Below are positions 29,676 to 41,338 of a stretch of DNA of 64,000 nucleotides, piece after piece (the first letter of the stretch is position 1; every line of letters starts with the position of its first letter). The notes beneath the pieces were generated by a model that saw nothing but the letters and a program-made list of their open reading frames with translations, had not been told where the DNA came from and made no database searches. The stretch lies in contig JASPKZ010003845.1 in assembly GCA_030220185.1 (NCBI GenBank), forward strand, positions 2,365,501-2,429,500. Direction: 5' to 3'. Position numbers and translations under genes: made by a program. This DNA comes from Diploptera punctata. Taxonomy: Eukaryota > Arthropoda > Insecta > Blattodea > Blaberidae.

Positions 29676-30218
29676 ATGACCGAATATATCCAAGCAGATC
29701 ATCTCCTTGATCCTTATCAATCCGGCTTTAGATCTGATCATAGCATAACCACAGCTTTGTTAAAAATTAGTGAAGATATTCGTGAAGCCATGGACAGACG
29801 TGAATTGACTCCTTTAACCTTACTTGACTTCAGCAAAGCTTTCGACACAGTAGACCACGACTTACTTATGATAAAGCTCAAGTACCTACACTTGTCTGAC
29901 AGCGCTGTATCCTGGTTCAACTCATACCTGCACGGGCGTCAACAATATGTTTCACTAAACTCTAGATCTTCGTCTTGGCGCAAAGTGCAGGCGGGAGTCC
30001 CCCAGGGCAGGGTTCTCGGACCTCTTATTTTCTCAATCTACATAAATTACTTACCAATTGTACTAAAGCACTGCCGTTATCACCTCTATGCTGATGATCT
30101 CCAAATTTACCTACATTTACCTCCTCCTCATTCTCTCTATAACAGCTTGACGAAAATGAATGACAATCTCATATCCATCTTTAACTGGTCTTCAAGTAAG
30201 TCCGTCGCTGTGGCGTAG
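29676..30218 (+). pseudogene. LINE-F reverse transcriptase domain
   Basis: An open frame of about 175 LINE codons from ATG at 29676 contains DPYQSGFRSDHSITTALLK, LTLLDFSKAFDTVDHDLL (motif A), VQAGVPQGRVLGPLIFSIYI (motif B region) and CRYHLYADDLQIY (catalytic YADD). The start is internal to the element: DFRPISILPTLSKALEH lies upstream in the same element. The last codons (SVAVA) come from the inserted SINE-H. All catalytic residues are kept. Confidence 0.85.
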
Positions 30219-30420
30219 TCGGTAGAGTCCCTACCTTCCACACCGGCAAACCGGGTTCGATTCCTGGCGGGGTAGGGGATTTTAAATTTCCACCTTGGGA
30301 CTGGGTGTATGTGTGTACTGTCCTTGTGTCTATGTGAGAATTAAATAAAGTTGACAAACAGGTAAAACAAACAAAGAAAACAGTAAAACAATGAGGAAAA
30401 CCAGAATAAACGAAAAAATA
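30199..30420 (+). mobile_element. SINE-H, copy 2, inside LINE-F
   Basis: The head GTCGCTGTGGCGTAGTCGG and B box GGGTTCGATTCCTGG are well kept. The 5-bp AAGTA at 30194-30198 and 30421-30425 could be the target duplication. LINE-F coding sequence resumes with LNPNKSQ-type residues right after. Confidence 0.8.
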
Positions 30421-30548
30421 AAGTATCGGTCTAAATCTAAATCCTAACAAGTCACAAGTAACGGGACAACAAAGACTGCTTACAACCTTCGACATATCTG
30501 CACTTCCAAACATTACTATAAATAATATAATTATCCCTTACTCTTCTT

Positions 30549-31142
30549 CAGTAATACCTCGATTCCCAATTATTATCATCTCGTTTCCAGTATCTATCCT
30601 CAAACCATAACTTAAACACAAGATCACAACATAGTCTTTTGCTTAATATACCGCAACATAGGACATCACATCACTCCATGTCATATACTATCTTCACTTC
30701 TCGCAACTGGAATTCCCTACCACAAGAAATAAGGGGCTGCCGGACATTGGCAACTTTTAAAAGAAATCTAGATTTATATTTGCTCTAACCTCGACTTCAT
30801 CATTATCCAGTGTAAGGTGTATATATATTAACTGGTGTTTCTCGTATAATTTATCATATTCATACTATTATTTTTATTATAATTATTATTATTATCATAA
30901 TTATATTATTATTATCATAATTATATTATTATTATCATTATATTATTATTATCGTATTATTATTGTTATTATCGTATAAAATGTTGTTTGTGCATGAAAT
31001 TTACATTGCTACATTTAACGTATCTTTAACTGTTTATAATTAGTGTAGTGTATATCTATATTTGTCAAATATTTATTTGTATTTGAACTGGTTGAGTGGA
31101 AGAGAAGGCCTTATGGCCTTAACTCTGCCAGAATAAATAAAA

Positions 31143-31179
<37 letters not shown>

Positions 31180-31188
31180 TATTATTAT
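30549..31188 (+). mobile_element. Second, 5'-truncated LINE-F nested in the first
   Basis: It begins abruptly in the C-terminal region, reads HRTSHHSMSYTIFTSRNW, SLPQEIRGCRTLATFKR and then stops. Its 3' UTR has GAGTGGAAGAGAAGGCCTT, AATAAA and a TTA tail (31141-31188), after which the outer ORF continues. Confidence 0.75.
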
Positions 31189-32056
31189 TATCTTGGACTA
31201 CATCTAGATGCAAATTTAACCTGGCAAACACAAGTGAAACACATATGTAAGAAGACTTTCTCCATCTTACATTATCTTAGACGTTTAAAGAATTTTCTGC
31301 CAGTTTCGTTAAAACAAATCCTTGTGCAGAATCTTGTGTTGCCACACTTCGATTATTGTGACATTATATATAATGATCTAAACCATTAATCGTCGCAGAG
31401 ACTGCAGCGTGTTCATAATGCTTGCGTTCGATTCATTTTCAATATCCGCCGTTATGACCATTTTTCCGAACACTTTAATAACCTCTCTTGGCTCTGTCTT
31501 ACTGACAGACGTAAATTGCACTCTCTTTTACCACTTTTCAAGCTTCTGAATTCATACACTCCTACTTACCCGGCGTCCAGATTTGAGAAGTTATCCTCTT
31601 ACCACAATATTGACACTAGGTCACAAGATAACAGTCTGCTAACAATCCCTCTTCATAGCACTTCCTCTTATTCTACTTCCTTCACAGTAGTCTCTGCCCG
31701 CTGCTGGAATTTCCTTCCTCAAGATATCAGGGATTGCCGCACACTTGGCACTTTTAAGTCACGCTTGTACAGTTACCTGTTGTCTAATAATTAATTTTTT
31801 TCTGTTTATTTAAATTGATACTATGTCATTCATAATTTTGTCTCGTTCTTTTATTTATCTTGTACATATTATATATTTAATTCGTTAAATCTAGAGTAGA
31901 TCAAAATACATTATAAATATTAAATGTATTGTGTTTATAGCATGTAATCGTTTATGTATATTGTAATTTAGATGTAAAACTATTTTTTTGTATTTTTTAA
32001 AACCTGATTGAGTGGCAGACAAGGCCTTAAGGCCTTAACTCTGCAAAGTAAAATAA

Positions 32057-32059
32057 AGC

Positions 32060-32098
<39 letters not shown>
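32057..32098. repeat. (TTA)n tail of LINE-F
   Basis: TTA units after AGTAAAATAAAGC. Confidence 0.9.
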
Positions 32099-32102
<4 letters not shown>

Positions 32103-32139
32103 GAGCTGTTTCCTTTAATTAATGTATTTTCATAAATTC

Positions 32140-32400
32140 CATTCCATAGTAAGTCTGGTTTTTCACTGCAACCATAGCATTTTCATGCTATGCTTTGCAG
32201 CTTAACTAGGGAACTGTAGGTGTGGTAGCTTCCCGTTTCTATCCACACTGGTAAAGAATGATGATAATGATAAGGATGATGATTATGGCCGGATGATTTA
32301 CGGGGACCATTGGACCCTAAGCTTCCTGACATTTATCTTAAAGGTGAGGAAAACCCCAAAAAAATCTCACCCAGGAGAATCTCACCGGACCGGGAATATT
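32140..32400 (-). mobile_element. SINE-1, degraded, head mostly lost
   Basis: CAACCATAGCATTTTCATGC, TTGCAGCTTAACTAGGG and GGTGAGGAAAACCCC mark the SINE-1 body in reverse. The 5' head is replaced by unrelated sequence and a short TA run. Confidence 0.75.
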
Positions 32401-32514
32401 TCCATATATATATATATATGCAAATTTATTTATATAATGAAGCATGGTAACATGTAAGCATTATGAAAATTAACGACGTTATCAACTATTAATAAATTTA
32501 AAAAAATTAAAAAT

Positions 32515-32612
32515 CTACCTGACCGGAATAGAATCTGGGCCCGCGTCGTCGGAAAAAGAGCATCTTACCGACTGCTCCACTGAAGCGAATGATACGAATG
32601 CTACATGAAGAG
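32515..32612 (-). mobile_element. tRNA-like SINE head
   Basis: In reverse: CAGTGGAGCAGTCGGTAAG then GGGCCCAGATTCTATTCC, a mutated B box. It lies in the candidate intron just 3 bases beyond the donor region of the next entry. Confidence 0.35.
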
Positions 32613-32620
32613 AGACTTAC

Positions 32621-32806
32621 GCCGTCCGCTTTATACTCAAACGAGTCAGAACATGTAACAACGTACTGGTGTAAATAGCCCTTCAAAACTCTTAACTTTC
32701 CATCATCAAGAGTTGCGCCAGCATTTTTTTCAAAGGCTGCACAACGCACGTTTGTGAAGTGTTTTACAGAATCTCGGAAATTAAAAACCTCCCTATCGCT
32801 CGGTTT
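32621..32806 (-). CDS. Candidate internal exon of a host gene
   Basis: A minus-strand exon of 186 bp (62 codons, phase 0 to 0) lies between TGTTTAG (acceptor AG at 32808-32807) and GACGGCGTAAGTC (donor GT at 32620-32619). It reads KPSDREVFNFRDSVKHFTNV, RCAAFEKNAGATLDDGK and YLHQYVVTCSDSFEYKADG. The frame has no stop and mixed composition, unlike the LINE frames. The donor is a perfect match to GTAAGT; the acceptor tract is weak. No similarity recognised. Confidence 0.45.
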
Positions 32807-33155
32807 CTAAACATTTTCCTCGATTCTGTAAATACCACTTCGCAACCTTGCATCGTAATATACTATTTTATTACTACTTGTCACAAGGAATTCATGCTTG
32901 AAATCTATGGTATTATTTTACTTGTACTCTATATAAATTGTGAGCGTGAATAAAAAGGTTGGAAAGTTCTCCAGATGTCGAACGTTGGCTTTGTCTCAAA
33001 TGGTGTTAGAGTTTCTAGCTTGCTAGAGATGTGGAATAACAGAGATCTAGGACAGTTATCGTGATATCACAAACTACGCTAGATAGAGTTGGCAATGCAC
33101 CAGCTCATTGAGAATACTTTGTGTAGATAAAACTTCATCTACATAATGTTTATCA
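32807..33155. other. Unassigned sequence
   Basis: No repeat or gene seen; would be intron if the flanking exon is real. Confidence 0.3.
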
Positions 33156-34278
33156 TAAGTAATGCCACGAGTGATTTCCAAATTATCGATAAATTCACGA
33201 CTCACGAAGTGAGGAGTGAATTTATCTAGAGAATTTGGAAATCAAGAGTGGCATTTGTTAGGACTATTTAACGAATAAAATTAAGCTGTTTACTCACAAA
33301 TCATTATTTAACTATAGTTATTTTAAAATATGTATATATTTAATGTAAACGGCGATGTTTGAAAACAAATGAGAAACGATAGGTACGCTTCTACTGCTTC
33401 TTTTATCACTGCAACCAGATCATACTATTTATTGCCAAAGGAACGCAATATTGTAAGGAGGAGCTTTCTTTAATATGGTAATTATAACACTGATAAATAT
33501 TTGGTGAAACACGACTCTGATTGGTTGTAAAACAGAAATCATTGAAACGTGATTGGTCATTGACCCTCATTTGGGGCATGAGTTAAATAGTCATAAGTAA
33601 TACCACGAGCGATTTCCAAATTATCGATAATTTGGAAATCAAGAGTGGCATTTTTTAGGACTATTTAACGAATAAAATTAAGCTGTTTACTCAAAAATCA
33701 TTATTTAAGTATAGTTATTTTAAAATATTTATATATTTAATGTAAACGGTGATGTTTGAAAACAAATGAGAAACGTTATGTTTCACTTGTTTGTCACTGC
33801 AACCAGATCATATTATTTATTGCCAAAGAATCGCAATATTGTAACAATGCACCCTAGTGGAGGAAAAATGAAACACGTCAAACTGTATATTAATCAATTT
33901 CTGATGTCTTATGGTGTAAATATTTCAATTATATTTTTCTGGAACGTTATTACCTGAGAAAAATAGTTTAAGAAAGTGCAAACAGTGGTTTTTTTTTTGT
34001 GGTATAATCAATTGCTACAAATGTTTTTATATTATCTCCCGCAAACACGATAAGTTTACATTCGTGCAGTATATACACAATCTGGTAGCCACATGAAGTC
34101 ACTGCAAAATAATGCTATGACCTATTCAGAATGTTAAAAAGGAGGAGCTTCATTTTACAGTGAAAAAATTAAACTGATAAAATCGAGGTGAAAAACGACT
34201 GAGATTGGTTATAAATAAAAAATCATTGAAATGTGATTGGTCATTGACTGCCATTTGGGGCATGAGTTAAATAGTCAC
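33156..34278 (+). repeat. Two tandem units of a palindrome-containing repeat
   Basis: Each unit begins TCATAAGTAATRCCACGAG, has a hairpin core (GATTTCCAAATTATCGATAA with its complement, then AATCAAGAGTGGCATT), and ends GGGGCATGAGTTAAATAGTC. Unit 1 is 33156-33590 and unit 2 is 33591-34278. Inside each, GACTATTTAAC near the hairpin and GTTAAATAGTC at the end are inverted copies, suggesting terminal repeats of an embedded element. Unit 2 has a shorter hairpin and about 250 extra bases. Confidence 0.75.
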
Positions 34279-34284
34279 ATTAAA

Positions 34285-34785
34285 CTATAATAACTCTCTA
34301 AAAAAACATTAAACCGAAAATATATAAAACTGTTATTCTCCCAGTTATGTTATATGAATGCGAAACATGGACTCTTATTTTAAGGGAGGAGAAAAGAATA
34401 CGAGTATTTGAGAATAAACTTCTTAGGAATGTGTTTGGATCAAAGAGAGATGAATAGACAGGCGAATGGAGAAAATTATTTAACAATGAGCTACACGATC
34501 TTTATGGAAAACCAAATATAATAACAACAGTTAAGTCTCGTAAACTAAGATGGGTAGGACATGTCGCACGAATGGGGTAAGAAAGGGGGACATGGAAACT
34601 TTTTGTAGAAAACCAGAGAGAAAACGCCCAGTTGGTGGACCAAGAATGAGGTGGGAGAATAACATTAACCATGATTTGAGGTAAGTTACATTACACAGGG
34701 GATGATTGGGAAACATTAGCTGTAGGGAGGTTCTGTCCGCGCGGCCGTGAATCTACTGTTTCGATAATGCCAGTGAGTTAGTTAC
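34285..34785 (+). mobile_element. LINE-A 3' part
   Basis: Reads YKTVILPVMLYECETWTL, FENKLLRNVFGSKRDE and VGGPRMRWENNINHD across frame breaks, to TTCGATAATGCCAGTGAG. Confidence 0.85.
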
Positions 34786-34794
34786 ACACACAGC

Positions 34795-35210
34795 TGTCAC
34801 AAATTAAATTTTGTTCCCCTTTTGCTTTAAGGGAAAACAAAATATTACGAGTATTTGAGAATAGAGTTTTAGAACAATTTTTCGACGAAAGAGAGACTAA
34901 GAGACAGGTAAATGGTGAAGAATAAACGGCGAATGCTTTCATATTTATGGGAAATAAGATGTAATAACAGTTAAATCTCCTAGACTTTTATAGGCAGGAC
35001 ATTTGGCACAATTGGGAATGAAAGAAAAGAATGGAAATTGCTTGCAGGAAAACGCCAGTATGTAGGCAAATAATGGATTAAACAATACTATTAACCATGA
35101 TTTCAGGATGTGAGTTATACAGGGAATGATTTTAAAAAAATTCATTCAGGATAGGGATATAAGGAGAACTTAAGTCTGGGAGTATGTGAACATTCGAGTT
35201 TTTTTAAGTT
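34795..35210 (+). mobile_element. LINE-A 3' part, second copy in tandem
   Basis: Begins with TTTAAGGGAAAACAAAATAT (the REE region) and repeats the same domain order as the copy immediately upstream, more decayed, ending around 35210. Confidence 0.75.
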
Positions 35211-35289
35211 TTAGGAATAAAATAGTTTCAGTCTGGCTTCACAGTTGTGAGTGAAAAAAAAAAAAATGAGCATACAAGGAAAAATTAAC

Positions 35290-35905
35290 CAACGACTCAC
35301 TGGCACTAGCGAACGGAACGAGTAGGTTAAAAGCGGCGCAGACATACGTTCTCCATAAATCCCAATCCTGAGCTAATGTTTTTCAAAAAATCAAACTCAA
35401 AATATATAAAACTGTCATTCTTCCAGTTATATTGTATGGATGCGAAATCACGGTTAATGTTACTTTCCCACCTCATGCTTGGTCTAACAACTAGGCATTT
35501 TCCCTATATTTTTTTCCACATGAAGCTTCCATGCCCCTCTTTCATTCCTCATTTGTGCCAAATGTCGTGCCCATCGCAGTCTACGAGACTTAACTCTTCT
35601 TATTACATATCATTTCCTATAAAGATCATGTGGCTCACTGTTATGTAGTCTTCTCTATTCGCCTGTCTTGTTCAGTTCTCTTTGGTCGAAAAATATTCCT
35701 AAGAACTTTATTTTCAAATATTCGTAAACTTTCTTCCTCCCTTCGTTTCGTATCTATATAATATAACTGATAATATAACAGTTTAATATTTTTTAGGTTT
35801 AACGTTTTTTTGAGAGCAGTTGGACGACAAGAGTCCCTGTAATGCATAATAGCATGCATTTCCAGAACTGAGCCTATGTTTAACTTCTTTGTGCATCACA
35901 TGGAA
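35290..35905 (-). mobile_element. LINE-A 3' part containing an inverted internal segment
   Basis: Minus-strand family terminus CACTGGCACTAGCG, but at about 35386-35448 the sequence CTCAAAATATATAAAACTGTC then TTCCAGTTATATTGTATGG is on the opposite strand (YKTVILPVILYGCE in plus). Minus-strand order resumes at TCACGGTTAATGTTACTTTC. Confidence 0.8.
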
Positions 35906-35942
35906 AATACACATAAGCGGTAACATAAGAAGTCAATTTCAT

Positions 35943-36275
35943 AAAAAATAATAGTTTTAAAAAACTAAAACAACACGCTTTATTAGAAAACCGAACTAAA
36001 AAAATGAAAAAAAATTAATTTCCATCACGCTTGGGATAAATAATTTTACCATCAAAAGCGAGGGGTGCTCTTTATCAATTAATACATTTGATAATAAACA
36101 GATATTGGTAAAATTAAGTCTCTAAGAAGAAAATGTAAAAATCATAAAAAATCACGCTTTTGATGGTAAAATTATGTATCCCAAGCGTAATGGAAATTAT
36201 TTTTTTTTCATTTTTTTAGTTCGGTTTTCTAACAAAGCATGTTGTTTTAGTTTTTTAAAAATATTATTTATTTTT
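35943..36275. mobile_element. Large-TIR MITE or foldback element
   Basis: Arms of about 118 bp: left 35943-36060 includes AACTAAAACAACACGC, GAAAACCGAACTAAAAAAAT and CCATCACGCTTGGGATAAAT. The right arm 36155-36275 is its complement with a few differences. The 94-bp spacer has no frame. Termini and target site are not sharp because both flanks are A/T runs. Confidence 0.75.
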
Positions 36276-36376
36276 TATTTTTTAGTTTAATATTTTACAG
36301 AATAGGATAAAAATGTAAATATCTTTAAATTCGATACTATTATAGTATGAGCCAAAAGTAATACTCTTCTAAAAAA

Positions 36377-36468
36377 CCTCCCAGCCGGATTCGAACCAGT
36401 GACCTATGGATTACAGAAATTATACGAGTATACCACTAGAGTTCACCGCTCTACCAACAGAGCTCTTA
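36377..36468 (-). pseudogene. tRNA-Tyr-like pseudogene or SINE head with intron-like insert
   Basis: In reverse it reads AGCTCTGTTGGTAGAGCGG (D arm), GTGAACTCTAG, an AT-rich insert, AATCCATAGGTCACTGG and TTCGAATCCGGCT (T arm). The order and the insert after the anticodon position recall intron-bearing insect tRNA-Tyr genes. The 5' and 3' acceptor strands do not pair, and the T stem has a mismatch, so a working tRNA is unlikely. Confidence 0.5.
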
Positions 36469-36504
36469 CAACGATTGGCTAAAATGTCGACAAGTTTTCA
36501 TTTC

Positions 36505-36987
36505 TTTGATTTTCTGATGATTCTGGCCAGGATTTTAGAAACAAAATATGAAATTATTGTATTGTCACGAGTTCTTTACAAGTATACAAAGTTCCAAGTT
36601 GATCCAATGTTTCTAAGTAGGTGAAAATCGTGTTCAAAGATTTCGTTACATAGATATAAAGACACTTTTTTTGATTATCTGACGATTCTGGCCAGGATTT
36701 TAGAAACAAATATGAACATATTGTATTGTCACGGGTCCTTTACAAGTATACGAAGTTTCAAGTCGATCCAATGTTTCTAAGTGGGTGGAAATCGTGTTAA
36801 AAATTCCGTTACATAGATACAAAGACACTTTTTTTTGATTTTCTGATGATTCTGGCCATGATTTTAGAAACAAAATATGAAATTATTGTATTGTCACGGG
36901 TCTTTTACAAGTATACAAAGTTTCAAGTCGATTCCATGATTTTAAGTCGGTGAAGATCGCGTTGAAAGATTCCGTTACATAGATATG

Positions 36988-36990
<3 letters not shown>
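36505..36990 (+). repeat. Repeat X: three tandem units
   Basis: Three copies of the 160-165-bp unit starting TTTTCTGATGATTCTGGCC, as at 13083-13404, here without a foldback insertion. Confidence 0.85.
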
Positions 36991-37033
<43 letters not shown>

Positions 37034-37034
37034 C

Positions 37035-37070
<36 letters not shown>

Positions 37071-37122
37071 CCTATATATTAGATAGATAGATACAGGTCA
37101 AGCTAATATAAAGCGTGTAAAA
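36991..37122 (+). repeat. (GATA)n and repeat X terminal motif
   Basis: GATA units broken by CCTATATATT, then ACAGGTCAAGCTAATATAAA and GCGTGTAAAA, as at 13836-13866. Confidence 0.85.
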
Positions 37123-37453
37123 AAAAAAAGACTGACACCATTTCTGTATGAAACGATTCACTTATCTTTATTACACATTGATGATACCTGTCATTTAGTA
37201 AGTTCAACGGATTATATTTTCGGTAGTTATTGATAAATATTAAAATCTATTAATCATCGAGCAGGCCGTGATGATGTAAATTAAACAATAATTTAATATT
37301 AGGTTCATAATAACGTGATAACACTTATATGATTCAAGATAACATTTTAATTAGCTTCCGTCATTATATTTTGTTTACCGAGTTGTTTTACTAGTAAAGT
37401 GAAAATAAACTTATTATTACCAACAATGTGGGGCGGTGTTAATTAGATAAAGT
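37123..37453. other. Unassigned sequence
   Basis: AT-rich with no gene or repeat relation seen. Confidence 0.3.
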
Positions 37454-37624
37454 ACACTCTTAGACAAAAAAAAAGAGTTATCCGCAGATTCTATCAATCG
37501 ATCGGGGAATTGCTTGAGCGCTCGCAGAAGCCGTATTCACATCAACACGTTTTCAGTAATTGTACTTGGTTGTTTGCCAGTTAACGCAGTGCACACTCAA
37601 GTAACATGAAAGAGAGAGCTTGGC

Positions 37625-37712
37625 TTAGTGTGTTTCCGTGGTCGAGAGGTTTAACAGACATCATCTGCGTTCGTAACCTCACGGATTCGATTCCCGTTCT
37701 ACCATTTTTTTA
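37625..37712 (+). mobile_element. tRNA-like SINE head
   Basis: TTTCCGTGGTCGAGAGGTTT and GGATTCGATTCCCGTTC with a T run after it. A- and B-box spacing is right but the arms pair poorly. Confidence 0.45.
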
Positions 37713-38351
37713 AACTGAATGTTAGAATAGCATTTCGCCTGTAATATAGTTTCATATTTAATTTTATATTTGAGTTTTATGGCTTTAATGCACACACAAA
37801 ACACACAAAAGCATAAATTAAAACCTTCTAATAAATAAACGAGGAAATAAAATATCTTCTAAAATGAAAACTTTAACAAAAACAAAATCAATATCGGGTG
37901 TATGAACATAATTCATTAAAGTCTTTTGATGGAGGTTGGAATGAATATTTTGGAGGTCAGGGTCTCTATAATGGCTTAATATTCTTAGGGAAAATAAATC
38001 AATGGTGACAATAATAATAATTTAAAGACGTTTTTCCTGAACCCTCTGCATCTATTACCGCCTTCAATCTGCGGGGCATTGAGATTGCCTTGTGCCTATG
38101 CCCATGTGTGTGCGCTGAGCCATGGTAAAACTCGATATGATTCATTATAAACAAACTTGTTAGAGGCTGTTGCTTTTGCGCATCACAGTCTATTGAAGGC
38201 AATGCATTAAATTTCCTAGAACAAACCCTGAATGTGGTAAATATAATTGTTACAATAAAGACATTAACATTGATTTAATTCAAATGTCAAAATAAAATGT
38301 TGTATTTAATTCATAAAACATTTTCATACAAATATCACGAAAAAAACTGCA

Positions 38352-38432
38352 TAATTGAGGACGCGAACCTGCGACCTTCATAACAGAAACAGTGACTGCA
38401 TGCTTTACCGCTGACCTAACAGGACACATAGG
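38352..38432 (-). mobile_element. tRNA-like SINE head
   Basis: In reverse GTCAGCGGTAAAGCATGCAG then GGTCGCAGGTTCGCGTCC (B box) and a T run. Confidence 0.45.
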
Positions 38433-38581
38433 AGTGTCTTCAGTTCATTCCACGTAACACAGTAGCTCAGGGACTGCACAATTATGACAAGTTTCCTAGT
38501 TTGAACCCAGCGCTGTGCCGAGTAGCACTTAGAAAAAATGTTCGTTCAAGAGATGACTCTTTTTTTGTTGTCTAAGGATGT

Positions 38582-39714
<1,133 letters not shown>

Positions 39715-39960
39715 TTGTGAGCAGAATTTACGTTCCACGCTGACTCACCTGTAAATGTTGCTGTTATTTTCTCCATATCCTAAATGGTTAAAGTGGGATA
39801 TTTTTCACTGAAGTGTTTGAAAACATTCAAAATAATTTGTTTCTCTCCGCTTTTCAACAGCCTTGCAGTCCAATGTTTAAGAAATTTTACATAAATTTTG
39901 GTGTTTTGAAACAATTGAAATTCCAACATATTCTGCATTTTTGCAAGCGCAAGAGTAAAA
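39715..39960 (-). pseudogene. Possible transposase N-terminal fragment
   Basis: The minus strand reads KSGEKQIILNVFKHFSEKYP then LTI, a stop, DMEKITATFTGESAW. This resembles the helix-turn-helix start of some insect DDE transposases with an ILNVYKYF motif; that is from memory and weak. A consensus donor-like ACAGGTGAG lies in the same frame, so a host exon is a second possibility. Confidence 0.3.
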
Positions 39961-40044
39961 TGATGTTTATTTAATGCATATAAAAATTTTAATTATATAT
40001 TTTAATATTCTCCCATATAACATAGACATGTGCTAAATAATATA

Positions 40045-40588
40045 CAGAATGATTCACAATAGTATTACCAGACTTCTAGGGGTTGTAGAGGGGACTTAGT
40101 AGATACAGTTTTGATAAGGAACCCATGTCCGGAAACGTATCATTTCTATGTAAAATATGTTTGAAGGTCGGAACACAATGGGCTGATATCGCGTGTCTTG
40201 TGTTTCAGAATAAGTATTACATAATTCTAGGGGCTGTACTACAAATGTGTTCCATGTGGGGACCCTGTTGTTTGTTGCACAAAGTGTACCTGCGACGCAT
40301 GTTTTAATACACACGCCACACAAGACTTGGTGTGTGCTCAATAAAATCTGCTGCCTCCAAAATTCGTGCAATAAGACCTTCCTCCGACTCGACAGGTGTA
40401 GTACAACCTCTAGAAGTCTGTTACACTTATTCTGAAACACAAGACACACGATATCATTGTTTCGATCTTCAAACTTATTTTACATCAAAATGGTACGTTT
40501 CCGGACATGGGTTCCTTATCAAAATTTTAGCTACTAAGTCCACTCTACAGCCCTTAGAAGTCTTTAATACGTATTGTGAATCATTCTG
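40045..40588. mobile_element. Tc1/mariner-type non-autonomous element R1
   Basis: Nearly palindromic, with inverted termini of more than 150 bp: CAGAATGATTCACAATA, GACTTCTAGGGGTTGTAG and TGATAAGGAACCCATGTCCG are repeated in reverse at the right end. TA flanks both ends. No transposase frame remains. It shares termini with R2 at 49836. Confidence 0.8.
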
Positions 40589-41338
40589 TATATTTTTATT
40601 TATTTATTTCGAGTGTTAGAGAGCGAACTATATTTTCTTACAAGCTTAAAGGTAAACCGTTATTCGTCCAATGAAAATGCAGTCATACATCTGGTGTGTT
40701 TACATTACAACTGGAACCTAGCTCGGAAGAGGTTTAATAAAGGACTATCTATTCATCTATCTCTGAATGTCTGAGAATGGGAAATGAAGTAATGTGTACT
40801 TAATCACGAAGGAATACGCAATAACGCTGAAGACAAAGAAGCGGATTGATAATTAGCCTGTGTTGGAAACAGCTCCAAGTAAGACGCAAACACAAACAAC
40901 GCTACCTGTCATAGAAGCATAAGTATAAAATTAAATTATAAATAAGCTTCATAACTTTATAAGTTCCTCTTTTATTACCTGGCTCCTTGCTTATTAATTT
41001 ATTAATTATAATTGCTTGCAAATCCTACAGAATTATCCGCTTTTGAATTCAGATTAAGTAAATATAACCCCTTATTTAGATACAAAAATGAAGAGTTCTC
41101 TAATGGGATTTTAGATGATTAGTTGGATATCATAATATACAGAGTTGAATATACTGAAACCTTTACTTCATGCTATGTCTCATTTTTAGTATTTTACAAC
41201 TTTACAAAAAGGCCGGGAAATGGAACATGTAAAATAATTGTTATAAGTTATACCAAGTTTGGTTTCAGAAAAAAAAAACAATGGTCGGATTTCCCTGACT
41301 TTTGGAGAATATCTTTCTCTGTCTATTTTAATAGTATA
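40589..41338. other. Unassigned sequence
   Basis: No repeat or gene seen between elements R1 and S. Confidence 0.3.

Larger units (their letters stand above)
29148..32097 (+). mobile_element. LINE-F (jockey/CR1-like), with two insertions inside
   Basis: Reading order: degraded 5' part (VDDLNEHFTSIPL at 29160), RT domain (29600-30195), post-RT region resuming at 31190 with LGLHLDANLTWQTQVKHICK, VLPHFDYCDIIYND, and the C-terminus SARCWNFLPQDIRDCRTLGT ending TAA at about 31794. The 3' UTR has GAGTGGCAGACAAGGCCTT, AATAAAG and a TTA tail ending near 32097. A SINE-H (30199-30420) and a second LINE-F copy (about 30549-31188) interrupt the ORF. The clade is inferred from motif style. Confidence 0.85.
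37454..38581. mobile_element. Candidate TIR element carrying two tRNA-like SINE heads
   Basis: ACACTCTTAGACAAAAAAAA then AGAGTTA at the left, and the complement GACTCTTTTTTTGTTGTCTA then AGGATGT at the right, give inverted ends of about 27 bp. GT or AC nucleotides adjoin both ends. Inside are two tRNA-like segments (37625-37712 plus; 38352-38432 minus) but no transposase frame. Confidence 0.5.
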
